A stretch of 33,062 bases of DNA from Streptomyces triticisoli. GTDB taxonomy: Bacteria; Actinomycetota; Actinomycetes; Streptomycetales; Streptomycetaceae. A program made the position numbers and the translations under genes. The stretch is from positions 1 through 33,062 of the forward strand of contig NZ_QFDQ01000242.1 of assembly GCF_003270085.1 (NCBI RefSeq), given 5' to 3'. Each line of letters starts with the position of its first letter. Position 1 is the first letter of the stretch. The notes beneath the pieces were generated by a model that saw only the letters and a program-made list of their open reading frames with translations, was not told the origin of the DNA and made no database searches. Below, in pieces: positions 20,422 through 28,799 of the stretch.

Positions 20422-22539
20422 ATGACGACAGAGCCTGCCTCCTTCCCCCGACGGCACGCCCGCACCCAGCGGTTCACGCTCGGCGCGCCGCGTGCGTTCA
20501 CCGTGGCGCCCGACGCCTCCCGCGTCGTGTTCCTGCGCTCCGGCTCCGGAACCGACCGGGCCAACTCCCTCTGGGTGCTCGACCTCGCGGACGGTCAGGA
20601 GCGGGTGGCCGCCGATCCCCGCGCCCTTCTCGGCGGCGCTTCCGAGCGGCTGTCCCCCGAGGAGCGGGCGCGCCGGGAACGGACCCGTGAGGGCGGCGCC
20701 GGCATCGTCGGGTACACCACCGACACGGCCGTGGAGTTGGCGTCTTTCGCCTTGTCAGGACGGCTTTTCACGGCCGAGCTGCGGGCGGGTACGGCACGTG
20801 AACTGCCTGTCCCCGGGCCGGTGATCGACCCCCGTCCGGCGCCCGACGGGCGGCACGTCGCCTACGTCGTCGGCGGCGCCCTGCGGGTCGTGGGCGCCGA
20901 GGGGGAGGGCGACCGGGCGCTCGCCGAGCCGGAGTCGGAGGGCGTCACCTACGGTCTCGCGGAGTTCATCGCGGCCGAGGAGATGCAGCGCCACCGGGGC
21001 TTCTGGTGGGCGCCGGAGTCGGACCGGCTGCTGGTGGCGCGGGTGGACGACACACCGGTGGGACAGTGGTGGATCTCCGATCCGGCGCACCCGGGGCAGG
21101 AGCCGAGCCGGGTCCGCTACCCGGCCGCCGGCACCGCCAACGCGGACGTACGGCTGTTCGTGTTCGGACTCGACGGGGCCCGTACGGAGGTCGTCTGGGA
21201 TCGGGCCCGTTACCCGTATCTGGCTCATGTGCACTGGTCAAGGGCCGGGGCGCCGCTGCTGCTCGTACAGGCGCGCGACCAGCGCAGCCAGCTGTACCTG
21301 GCCGTGGACCCCGACACCGGGACCACCCGCATGGTGCACGCCGACGAAGACCCAAATTGGCTTGATCTTTTTCCCGGGGTGCCGCGCTGGTCCCCCTCCG
21401 GACAGCTCGTGCGGATCGAGGACGAGGGCGGCGCACGGGTGCTGGCGGTGGGCGAACGGATGTTCACCGGCGCGCAGTTGCACCTGCGTGCCGTACTGGA
21501 CGTGTCGGACGACGACGTGCTGGTCTCCGCATCGGCCGGCGAGGAGGCCGCCGCGCCCGAGACCGGCGAGGTGCACGTCTACCGGGTCAACGAGCTCGGC
21601 GTGGAGCGTGTGAGCCAGGAGCCCGGCGTGCACTCCGCCGTGCGCGCCGGGGGCGTGACCGTGCTCGTCTCCGCCACGCTCGACCGGCCGGGCGCCCGGG
21701 TGCGGGTGCTGCGCGAGGGCAAGACCGTTGCCACTGTCCGGTCCCATGCGGAAGATCCCGGTCTGTCCCCGCGCGTGACCCTCGCTCAGGGGGGCGCACG
21801 CCGAATTCCGTGCGCCGTGCTTATGCCTACGGACTACCCCGGTGACACTCCCCTCCCCGTGCTCATGGATCCGTACGGCGGTCCGCACGGCCCCCGCGTG
21901 GTCGCCGCGCACAACGCGCACCTCACCTCCCAGTGGTTCGCCGACCAGGGGTTCGCGGTGGTCGTCGCCGACGGCCGGGGCACCCCGGGGCGCTCCCCCG
22001 CCTGGGAGAAGGCTGTCCACCACGACTTCACGGTCTCCCTCGACGACCAGATCGAGGCCCTGCACGACCTCGCCGAGACCCACCCCCTCGACCTCGACCG
22101 GGTGGCGATCCGCGGCTGGTCCTACGGCGGCTATCTGGCCGCCCTGGCCGTGCTGCGCCGCCCGGACGTCTTCCACGCGGGCATCGCGGGCGCCCCGGTC
22201 ACCGACTGGCGGCTGTACGACACCCACTACACCGAGCGGTACCTGGGCGACCCGGCCGCGCACCCGGAGACGTACGCCCGCAGTTCCCTGGTCACCGACG
22301 ACGGGCTGTCCGCCCCGGCCGCACCGCACCGGCCGCTGATGATCGTGCACGGCCTGGCCGACGACAACGTGGTGGTCGCCCACGCCCTGCGGCTGTCCTC
22401 CGCGCTGCTCGCCGCCGGCCGCCCGCACGAGGTGCTGCCGCTGTCCGGGGTCACCCACATGACCCCGCAGGAGCAGGTCGCCGAGAACCTGCTGCTGCTC
22501 CAGGTGGACTTCCTCAAGCGCTCCCTGGGGCTCGTCTGA
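20422..22539 (+). CDS. S9 family serine peptidase, dipeptidyl-peptidase IV type
   Basis: 705 residues. The N-terminal two thirds form a DPP IV-type beta-propeller (about 30-440), the C-terminal part an alpha/beta-hydrolase. Catalytic triad: S567 in RGWSYGG, D648 in HGLADDNV, H679 in SGVTHM. The YGLAEFIAAEEMQRHRGFWW segment carries the Glu-Glu pair (EE) that holds the substrate N-terminus, which supports a true dipeptidyl peptidase cutting after the second residue (often proline). No signal peptide or membrane anchor is visible, so it is probably cytoplasmic. It lies beside two oligopeptide importers and could degrade imported peptides. The ATG at 20422 has no ribosome-binding site, but the protein begins there (MTTEPASFPRRHARTQRFTL). 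Confidence 0.92.
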   Translation: MTTEPASFPRRHARTQRFTLGAPRAFTVAPDASRVVFLRSGSGTDRANSLWVLDLADGQERVAADPRALLGGASERLSPEERARRERTREGGAGIVGYTTDTAVELASFALSGRLFTAELRAGTARELPVPGPVIDPRPAPDGRHVAYVVGGALRVVGAEGEGDRALAEPESEGVTYGLAEFIAAEEMQRHRGFWWAPESDRLLVARVDDTPVGQWWISDPAHPGQEPSRVRYPAAGTANADVRLFVFGLDGARTEVVWDRARYPYLAHVHWSRAGAPLLLVQARDQRSQLYLAVDPDTGTTRMVHADEDPNWLDLFPGVPRWSPSGQLVRIEDEGGARVLAVGERMFTGAQLHLRAVLDVSDDDVLVSASAGEEAAAPETGEVHVYRVNELGVERVSQEPGVHSAVRAGGVTVLVSATLDRPGARVRVLREGKTVATVRSHAEDPGLSPRVTLAQGGARRIPCAVLMPTDYPGDTPLPVLMDPYGGPHGPRVVAAHNAHLTSQWFADQGFAVVVADGRGTPGRSPAWEKAVHHDFTVSLDDQIEALHDLAETHPLDLDRVAIRGWSYGGYLAALAVLRRPDVFHAGIAGAPVTDWRLYDTHYTERYLGDPAAHPETYARSSLVTDDGLSAPAAPHRPLMIVHGLADDNVVVAHALRLSSALLAAGRPHEVLPLSGVTHMTPQEQVAENLLLLQVDFLKRSLGLV

Positions 22540-22551
22540 GCCTTCGCTCAG
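22536..22551. terminator. Short hairpin containing both stop codons of converging genes
   Basis: CTGAG-CCTTCG-CTCAG: the TGA of the S9 peptidase and the TGA of the oligopeptide ATPase gene lie in opposite arms. It is weak (5 bp) but it is the only structure in the eight-base gap. Confidence 0.3.
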
Positions 22552-23615
22552 TGTGCTCTCGTGCTGCTGTCCCCGCCGGCGTCCCGCTCCCTGGGCGGTA
22601 CCACCTGCCGCTCCGCCGCGAAGTGGCACGCCGAGTCGTGCACCTGCGGCCCGGTGTCGTAGCGGAACTCCGCGGGCACCGCCAGCGGCGGCACCTCCAG
22701 CGCGCAGCGCTCCCGCGCCTTCCAGCAGCGGGTGCGGAAGCGGCAGCCGGAGGGGATGTCCGTCGGGGACGGCACATCACCCGAGAGGATGATCCGCTCC
22801 CGGCGCTCCCGGGCGTCCGGGTCCGGCACGGGTACGGCGGACAGCAGCGCCTGGGTGTAGGGGTGCGTCGGGTGCTCGTAGATCTGCTCGTCCGTGCCGA
22901 TCTCGACGATCCGCCCGAGGTACATCACCCCCACCCGGTCGGAGATGTGCCGCACGACGGACAGGTCGTGCGCGATGAAGACGTAGGACAGCTCGAACTC
23001 CGTCTGCAGCCGCTCCATCAGGTTGATCACCTGGGCCTGCACGGACACGTCCAGGGCGGAGACCGGCTCGTCGGCGACGACGATCTCCGGGCGCAGCGCC
23101 AGCGCCCGCGCGATGCCGATGCGCTGGCGCTGGCCGCCGGAGAACTGGTGCGGGTAGCGGTTGACGTACTCCGGGTCGAGACCGACCACGTCCAGCAGCT
23201 CCCGCACCTTGCGGTGCCGGTCGCCCTTCGGGGCCACCTCGGGGTGGATCTCGTAGGGCTCGCCGATGATGTCGCCCACCGTCATGCGGGGGTTGAGGGA
23301 GGTGTACGGGTCCTGGAACACCATCTGGATGTTGCGGCGCACCGCTTTCAGGGCCTTGCCGGACAGCCGGGTGATGTCCTCGCCGCGGTAACGGATCTCG
23401 CCGGCCGTGGGCCGCTCCAGGTTGCACAGCGTCTTCGCGACCGTCGACTTGCCGCAGCCGGACTCCCCGACGATGCCGAGGGTCTCGCCCCTGTCGAGGG
23501 TGAAGTCCACGCCGTCGACCGCCCTGACCTCGCCGATCTGCTTCTTGAACAGGACGCCCCGGGTGAGCGGGTAGTGCTTGACGAGCCCGCGCACCTCAAG
23601 AATCGGCTCGGCCAT
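22548..23615 (-). CDS. Oligopeptide ABC transporter ATP-binding protein, OppF/DppF type
   Basis: 355 residues. Walker A GESGCGKST (50-58), Q-loop QDPYTSLNP (101-109), signature FSGGQRQRIGIAR (158-170), Walker B VVADEP (179-184), H-loop in FIAHDLSVV. The C-terminal oligopeptide-transporter domain has four cysteines (SGCRFRTRCWKARERC, then ACHF). It powers peptide import together with the OppD-like partner; its ATG at 23615 lies 20 bases inside that gene. It is the last gene of the left operon (lipoprotein-permease-permease-ATPase-ATPase). It is strikingly similar to the ATPase at 28800-29960 but lacks the latter's acidic N-terminal extension. Confidence 0.92.
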   Translation of the reverse strand: MAEPILEVRGLVKHYPLTRGVLFKKQIGEVRAVDGVDFTLDRGETLGIVGESGCGKSTVAKTLCNLERPTAGEIRYRGEDITRLSGKALKAVRRNIQMVFQDPYTSLNPRMTVGDIIGEPYEIHPEVAPKGDRHRKVRELLDVVGLDPEYVNRYPHQFSGGQRQRIGIARALALRPEIVVADEPVSALDVSVQAQVINLMERLQTEFELSYVFIAHDLSVVRHISDRVGVMYLGRIVEIGTDEQIYEHPTHPYTQALLSAVPVPDPDARERRERIILSGDVPSPTDIPSGCRFRTRCWKARERCALEVPPLAVPAEFRYDTGPQVHDSACHFAAERQVVPPRERDAGGDSSTRAH

Positions 23616-24582
23616 CCAGGCACTCCCTCCAGAAGTGGCAGGCGCTCGTGCGGGTTCCGGAGACCTCGTACAGGGGCGGTACGTCCTTCCGGCACACGTC
23701 CCGGGCCAGGGGGCAGCGGGGATGGAAGGCGCAACCGGGCGGGATGGCCTGGAGGTTGGGCGGCAGGCCCCTGATGGCGTAGAGCTCCCGGCCCTTGTGG
23801 TCCAGGCGGGGGATCGAGTCCAGCAGGCCCCTCGTGTAAGGGTGCGCGGGTGCCTTGTAGATGTCGTGGACCGGCGCCGACTCCACGATCCGGCCCGCGT
23901 ACATCACCGCGATCCGGTCGGCGACGTCGGCGACCACGCCCAGGTCGTGGGTGATGAGGAGGAGGCCCATCCCGTACTCGCTCCGGAGCTCGGCGAGCAG
24001 GTCCATCACCTGGGCCTGGACGGTGACGTCGAGGGCGGTGGTGGGCTCGTCGGCGATGATGAGCGCGGGTTCCAGGGCCAGCGCCATGGCGATCATGATG
24101 CGCTGGCGCATGCCGCCGGAGAACTGGTGGGGGTAGTCGCGCACCCGCTGGGAGGCGGCCGGGATGCGGACCCGGTCCATCAGCTCCACCGCCCTGGCGC
24201 GGGCGTCCTTGCGGGACATGCCCCGGTGCACGGTGAACATCTCGCCGAGCTGGGCGCCGACCGTCATCACGGGGTTCAGGGCGGACAGGGAGTCCTGGAA
24301 GATCATCGCCATCTCGGCGCCCCGGATCCTGCGCCGCTCCTCCTCCTTCAGCGTCAGCAGGTCCGTGCCGCGGAAGAGGACCTGGCCGCCGCCGATCCGG
24401 CCGGGCGGGATGTCGAGGATGCCCATGATCGCCTGCGCGGTGACGGACTTGCCGGAGCCGGACTCCCCCAGCACGGCGAGAGTCTCGCCCGCGTCCACCT
24501 CGCACGTGACCCCGTTGACGGCGTGGACCACCCCGTCCCGGGTGCGGAACTCCACCCGCAGATCACGGACTTCGAGCAGCAC
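23596..24582 (-). CDS. Oligopeptide ABC transporter ATP-binding protein, OppD/DppD type
   Basis: 328 residues from a GTG at 24582 with GAGGTGAGG upstream. Walker A GESGSGKS (39-46), Q-loop FQDSLSALNP, signature FSGGMRQRIMIAMAL (154-168), Walker B LIIADEP (174-180), H-loop LLITHDLGVV. C-terminal cysteines: GCAFHPRCPLARDVC and ACHFW. It forms the ATPase heterodimer with the product at 22548-23615. There are only seven bases between it and the upstream permease stop. It is close in sequence to the ATPase at 29953-31011. Confidence 0.92.
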   Translation of the reverse strand: MLLEVRDLRVEFRTRDGVVHAVNGVTCEVDAGETLAVLGESGSGKSVTAQAIMGILDIPPGRIGGGQVLFRGTDLLTLKEEERRRIRGAEMAMIFQDSLSALNPVMTVGAQLGEMFTVHRGMSRKDARARAVELMDRVRIPAASQRVRDYPHQFSGGMRQRIMIAMALALEPALIIADEPTTALDVTVQAQVMDLLAELRSEYGMGLLLITHDLGVVADVADRIAVMYAGRIVESAPVHDIYKAPAHPYTRGLLDSIPRLDHKGRELYAIRGLPPNLQAIPPGCAFHPRCPLARDVCRKDVPPLYEVSGTRTSACHFWRECLDGRADS

Positions 24583-24589
24583 GACGCCC

Positions 24590-25603
24590 TCACCTCAGCC
24601 TCGGGTCGAGGGCGTCGCGCACCGCGTCGCCGAGCATGATGAAGGCCAGGACCGTGATCGCGAGGGCGCCGGCGGGCCACAGCAGGGCGTGCGGGGCGTT
24701 GCGGACGTAGGGGGAGGCGGCGGAGATGTCGATGCCCCAGGAGACGCTGGGCGGCTTCAGTCCGACGCCGAGGTAGGACAGGGTGGCCTCCAGCGCGATG
24801 TACGTGCCGAGCGCGATGGTGGCGACGACGATCACCGGGGCGACGGCGTTGGGCGCGATGTGGCGCAGCAGGATGCGGGAGTGGGAGGCGCCGAGGGCGC
24901 GGGCGGCCTGGACGTAGTCCTGCTGTTTGGCGGCGATGACCGAGCCGCGCGCGATGCGGAAGATCTGCGGCCAGCCCAGCAGCACGATGAACCCGACGAC
25001 CGGCCAGACGGTGTTGCTGGTGACGACGGACAGCAGGACGAGGCCGCCGAGGACGACGGGGATGGCGAAGAAGATGTCGGTGGCCCGGGACAGGAGGGCG
25101 TCCGAGGCCCCGCCGAAGTACCCGGCGAGTCCGCCCAGCACCGAACCGAGGAGCGCGACCCCGAGCGTGGCGCACACGCCGACCGTGACGGAGGCGCGGG
25201 CGCCGTGGACGGTGCGGGTGTAGACGTCGCAGCCCTGGCCGTCGAAGCCGAAGGGGTGGCCGGGCGCCGGGCCGTCCTGAGCCCTGGCCAGGTCGCAGGT
25301 GAGGGGGTTGCCCGGGGCGATCAGGGACGGCCGGATCGCGATGACGACCAGGAAGCAGATCACCAGCGCGGAGACCAGGAAGACGGGGTTGCGGCGCAGG
25401 TCGCGCCAGGCGTCGGACCACAGGGAACGGGCCCGTCCGCCGGAGGCGGCTGATGAACGCAGCGCGACGGGGCCGGTGCTCTCGGGGCCGCCGGGCGCCC
25501 CCTCCAGGGTGCTCGCCTCCCTCGCCCCGAGGTCCATCGCGCCGCCCATGCCGGTGCCGGCCACGGCGCGCTCGGGCTCGTGGGGCGGCGGCTGCTCAGG
25601 CAT
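24590..25603 (-). CDS. Oligopeptide ABC transporter permease, OppC/DppC type
   Basis: 337 residues. A long N-terminal hydrophilic tail (about 60 residues, Gly/Pro/Glu-rich) precedes the OppC N-terminal helix (NPVFLVSALVICFLVVIAI). The BPD_transp_1 domain has five further helices and the coupling loop DYVQAARALGASHSRILLRHIAPN, which docks on the ATPase. Between the first two helices is a periplasm-facing loop with GFDGQGCDVYTRTVHG. The ATG at 25603 overlaps the stop of the other permease by eight bases (ATGCCTGA). The N-terminal tail is longer than in the paralogue at 31023. Confidence 0.9.
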   Translation of the reverse strand: MPEQPPPHEPERAVAGTGMGGAMDLGAREASTLEGAPGGPESTGPVALRSSAASGGRARSLWSDAWRDLRRNPVFLVSALVICFLVVIAIRPSLIAPGNPLTCDLARAQDGPAPGHPFGFDGQGCDVYTRTVHGARASVTVGVCATLGVALLGSVLGGLAGYFGGASDALLSRATDIFFAIPVVLGGLVLLSVVTSNTVWPVVGFIVLLGWPQIFRIARGSVIAAKQQDYVQAARALGASHSRILLRHIAPNAVAPVIVVATIALGTYIALEATLSYLGVGLKPPSVSWGIDISAASPYVRNAPHALLWPAGALAITVLAFIMLGDAVRDALDPRLR

Positions 25604-26519
25604 AGCGGATCCTCGGGTCGAGTACGGCGTACAGCAGGTCCACGAGCAGGTTGGCGACCAGGAAGACCAGGACGAGGACGGTGACGAAGCCGACGACGGT
25701 CTGGGTGTTCTGGCGGAGGATGCCCTGGTAGAGCTGGTAGCCGACGCCGTGGATGTTGAAGATGCGCTCGGTGACGATGGCGCCGCCCATCAGGGCGCCG
25801 ATGTCGGTGCCGATGAAGGTGACCACCGGGATGAGCGAGTTGCGCAGCAGGTGCCGGACGACGATCCGGCGGCGGGGCAGGCCCTTGGCGACGGCCGTGC
25901 GGAGGTAGTCGGAGCGCTGGTTCTCGGCGAGGGAGGTGCGGGTCAGGCGGGTGACGTAGGCGAGGGAGACGGAGGCGAGGACCAGGCCGGGCACGATCAG
26001 CTCGCCGAAGGAGGCCTCCGGGGAGACGGAGGGTTTGATCCAGGCCCACTGGACGCCGAGGAGCAGTTGCAGGAGCAGGCCGGTGACGAAGGTGGGGACG
26101 GAGATGACGACGAGGGTGAGGACGAGGACCGAGGTGTCCACGGGCCGGCCGCGGCGCAGTCCGCTCACCACGCCGAGCGCGATGCCGATGACGATCTCGA
26201 AGAGGATCGCGACGACGGTCAGCCGGATGGTGACGGGAAACGCCGACGCCATCAGCTGGGTGACGGGCTGGCCGTTGAACGCCGACCCGAAGTCGCCGGT
26301 GAAGACGTTGCCCATGTAGGTCGTGTATTGCTGCCACAGCGGCTGGTCGAGGCCGAACTGCCGCCTGAGCTGGGCGGCGGTGGCGGTGTCGCAGGCGCGT
26401 TCGCCGCACAGTCCGGCGATGGGGTCGCCCATCACGTTGACCATGAGGAAGATCAGCAGAGTGGCCCCGAAGAAGACGGGGATCATCTGGAGCAGCCGGC
26501 GCGCGACGTAGCGTCCCAT
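25596..26519 (-). CDS. Oligopeptide ABC transporter permease, OppB/DppB type
   Basis: 307 residues with six membrane segments: MGRYVARRLLQMIPVFFGATLLIFLM start, a periplasmic domain with GLCGERACD (an unusual cysteine pair), then helices around 95-120, 132-155, 170-190, 235-250 and 275-300. Coupling loop DYLRTAVAKGLPRRRIVVRHLLRN. It ends VDLLYAVLDPRIRYA, the same end as its paralogue at 31975. The ATG at 26519 lies five bases after the lipoprotein stop; the ribosome-binding site is weak, so coupling is likely. Confidence 0.9.
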   Translation of the reverse strand: MGRYVARRLLQMIPVFFGATLLIFLMVNVMGDPIAGLCGERACDTATAAQLRRQFGLDQPLWQQYTTYMGNVFTGDFGSAFNGQPVTQLMASAFPVTIRLTVVAILFEIVIGIALGVVSGLRRGRPVDTSVLVLTLVVISVPTFVTGLLLQLLLGVQWAWIKPSVSPEASFGELIVPGLVLASVSLAYVTRLTRTSLAENQRSDYLRTAVAKGLPRRRIVVRHLLRNSLIPVVTFIGTDIGALMGGAIVTERIFNIHGVGYQLYQGILRQNTQTVVGFVTVLVLVFLVANLLVDLLYAVLDPRIRYA

Positions 26520-26524
26520 GTGGA

Positions 26525-28147
26525 TCAGCCGACCCTGATCTCGTCGTAGACGGGGACGCTGAAGGGGTTGAGCGCGACGTCGTGCAGCCGGTCGGTGTAG
26601 CCGGCGCTGCCGTTCTGGTACCAGAGCGGGATGGCGGCCATGTTGTCGCGTACGACGCCCTCGGCCTGCTGGAACAGCCGGATCGCCCTGTTCTTGTCAC
26701 TCTCGGCGTTGGCCCGGTCGACGAGGTGGTCGAACTGCCTGTTGGACCACTTGCCGTCGTTGGAGGAGGCGCCCGTGTAGTAGAGCGGCTGGAGGAAGTT
26801 CTGGATGAGCGGGTAGTCCATCTGCCAGCCGGCCCGGAAGGGTCCGGTCATCTTGTGCCGGCCGATCTGGTTGCGGAAGTCGGCGAAGGTTCCGACCGGG
26901 TTGCCGACGCAGACCCTGTCGTTGCCGAGCGCGTTGTTGATGGAGTTGCACACGGCGTCCACCCACTGCTTGTGCGAGCCCGTGTCCGCGTTGTACGTGA
27001 TGCTCAGCCGGCCGCCGGGGATCCCGCCGCCCTCCTGGACCAGCTTCCTGGCCGCCGCGGGGTCGTACGCGCAGGCCCTGCCGCACAGGCCCGGCTTGTA
27101 GCCGCCGTCGGTGCCGAGGACCGGGGAGGTCCAGTCGGTGGCGGGGGTGCGGGTGCCCCGGAAGATGGTCCGGGTGATCTGCTCGCGGTTGATGGCCATG
27201 GACAGGCCGGTGCGGACCTTCTTGGCCCCGCTGGTGTTCCACTTCGGGTCGTAGAACGGGAAGGCGAGGGTCTGCAGGATGCCGGCCGGGGTGTTGATGT
27301 AGCGGCCGCCCAGATCGGTCCTGACGTTCTTGAGCTGGCTGGCGGGGATGTCGTCGACGAGGTCGAGGTTGCCGGCCAGGACGTCGGTGTACGCGGTGTT
27401 GTTGTCGGTGTAGACGACCAGGGTCACGCCGTCGTTGCGGGCCTTGTCGGGGCCCGGGTAGCCGGCCCACCTCCGCAGGGTCATCTGGGAACCCTTGGTG
27501 TACGACTCGATGGTGTACGGGCCGTTGCCGACGGGCTTGTCCAGCCAGGCGGAGTGGTGGGTGAAGAAGGTGCGGGGCAGTGGGGCGAAGGCTGCGTAGC
27601 CGAGGGTGTCGGGGAAGGTGGAGAACTTCTGGCCGAGGGTGACGGTGAAGGTGCGCGGGCCGGTGACCTTCAGCCCGGAGAGGGTGTCGGCGGTCTGGGT
27701 GCCGGTTTCGGGGTGGACCTTGTCGTAGCCCTGGATGTAGCCGAAGAAGTACGCGTTCTTCTGGTTGTTCCTGAGGCTCGCGCCGTAGTTCCAGGCGTCG
27801 ACGAAGGACCTGGCGGTGACCGGCTCGCCGTTGCTGAACTTCCAGCCGTTCTTGACGGTGATGGTGAAGTGCCGGGAATCGGTGGTGTCGATCCGCTCGG
27901 CGAGCATGTTCTCGGCCTTGCCGGTCTTCGGGTCGTACCGCTTCAGCCCCCGAAAGATCATGTCGAGGACCTTGCCGCCCTGCACCTCGTTGGTGTTGGA
28001 CGGCTCCAGCGGGTTCTGCGGGTCGCCCCAGGAGGAGCTGAGCACCCTGCCGCCACTGCTGCCGCTCGCCCCGCCTCCGCAGGCGGCGAGGGCGAGCAGG
28101 ACCACCGCCGCACCCGCGACCCACCGGGTGCGTGCGACTCCACGCAT
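26525..28147 (-). CDS. Oligopeptide-binding lipoprotein (SBP_bac_5 family)
   Basis: 540 residues from the ATG at 28147 (AGGAGG about eight bases upstream). A lipoprotein signal ends at LAAC with C23 as the lipid anchor; GGGASGSSGG follows as a flexible linker. The mature part is a cluster-C peptide-binding protein: NPLEPSNTNEVQGGKVLDMIFRGL, then WKFSNGEPVTARSFVDAWNYG, which is the family signature, and ending LNPFSVPVYDEIRVG. It captures peptides outside the membrane for the two permeases downstream. It is the first gene of the operon; the 168-bp upstream gap should hold the promoter (TAATGT-like hexamer near 28190 on the minus strand, no clear -35). Confidence 0.92.
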   Translation of the reverse strand: MRGVARTRWVAGAAVVLLALAACGGGASGSSGGRVLSSSWGDPQNPLEPSNTNEVQGGKVLDMIFRGLKRYDPKTGKAENMLAERIDTTDSRHFTITVKNGWKFSNGEPVTARSFVDAWNYGASLRNNQKNAYFFGYIQGYDKVHPETGTQTADTLSGLKVTGPRTFTVTLGQKFSTFPDTLGYAAFAPLPRTFFTHHSAWLDKPVGNGPYTIESYTKGSQMTLRRWAGYPGPDKARNDGVTLVVYTDNNTAYTDVLAGNLDLVDDIPASQLKNVRTDLGGRYINTPAGILQTLAFPFYDPKWNTSGAKKVRTGLSMAINREQITRTIFRGTRTPATDWTSPVLGTDGGYKPGLCGRACAYDPAAARKLVQEGGGIPGGRLSITYNADTGSHKQWVDAVCNSINNALGNDRVCVGNPVGTFADFRNQIGRHKMTGPFRAGWQMDYPLIQNFLQPLYYTGASSNDGKWSNRQFDHLVDRANAESDKNRAIRLFQQAEGVVRDNMAAIPLWYQNGSAGYTDRLHDVALNPFSVPVYDEIRVG

Positions 28148-28240
28148 GGGTGTGCCTCCTCGGGGTGCGATGACCTGAGGACATATCAGCACATTACCCG
28201 CATATCGCACACTTGCCGCACCGCCGGGCCCACCGCTCCA

Positions 28241-28301
28241 GCCGGACGGCTCCACCGCACCGCGGGCTCACCCCACCGCGGGCCCGGTCCGGCCGTCCGG
28301 C
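28241..28301 (-). terminator. Possible hairpin after the VOC gene
   Basis: GCCGGACGGC (28241-28250) and GCCGTCCGGC (28292-28301) are perfect reverse complements with 41 bases between them, which contain further GC-rich pairing. It lies just after the leftward VOC gene stop. Confidence 0.4.
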
Positions 28302-28315
28302 TTCCGGCTTCCGGC

Positions 28316-28714
28316 TCAGTGCTGCTCGGTGCCGGAGGTGGCCACCAGCTCCACCTCGAACCCGTCGGCGTCGGCGAGATAGCCGGCGTAGTGCTCGGGG
28401 CCTCCGGCGTGCGGGTAGCGGTCGGTGAAGAGCGGGGACCAGCCGTACGCGGGCGCGTCCCGCATCAGCGCGTCGACCTGGGCCGGAGTGCCGGCGTGGA
28501 AGGCGAGGTGGTTGAGGCCGGGGCGCGTCCGGTCGTGGCCGCCGTCCCTCATCGCCGGGGACTGCTCGACCACGAGGTAGGTCGCCCCCTGTCGCCAGCT
28601 GCGACCGTGCTCCCACTCCTGGTGCGGCCGGTAGCCGAGGCGGCCGAGCAGCCAGCCCCAGGAGCGGACCGCGCGGAGCAGGTCGGGGACCCAGAGTTCG
28701 ACGTGGTGCAGCAT
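28316..28714 (-). CDS. VOC (glyoxalase/bleomycin resistance) family protein
   Basis: 132 residues, a single vicinal-oxygen-chelate domain: MLHHVELWVPDLLRAVRSWGWLL begins the first beta-alpha-beta-beta-beta module; GLNHLAFHAG starts the second; HYAGYLADADGFEVELVA ends it. Metal-type residues H4, H78 (in NHLAFH) and a late Glu (FEVEL) are visible. It may be an enzyme or a binding protein for a small molecule; substrate unknown. ATG at 28714 has AAGGA five bases upstream. It stands alone between the two oligopeptide operons, separated from the upstream one by a good terminator. Confidence 0.85.
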   Translation of the reverse strand: MLHHVELWVPDLLRAVRSWGWLLGRLGYRPHQEWEHGRSWRQGATYLVVEQSPAMRDGGHDRTRPGLNHLAFHAGTPAQVDALMRDAPAYGWSPLFTDRYPHAGGPEHYAGYLADADGFEVELVATSGTEQH

Positions 28715-28746
28715 CCGGTTCCTTCGCGGCTTCTTCCGGAAAACGC

Positions 28747-28781
28747 CGGTTCCCGGCGCCCCTGGGGGACGCCGGGAACCG
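28747..28781 (-). terminator. Intrinsic terminator after bldKE
   Basis: An 11-bp perfect stem (28747-28757 with 28771-28781) with an inner CCCC-T-GGGG. On the minus strand it is followed by GCGTTTTCC, a short U-run. It closes the right-hand operon 19 bp after its last stop codon. Confidence 0.75.
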
Positions 28782-28799
28782 AAAACGGCCGTACGGACC

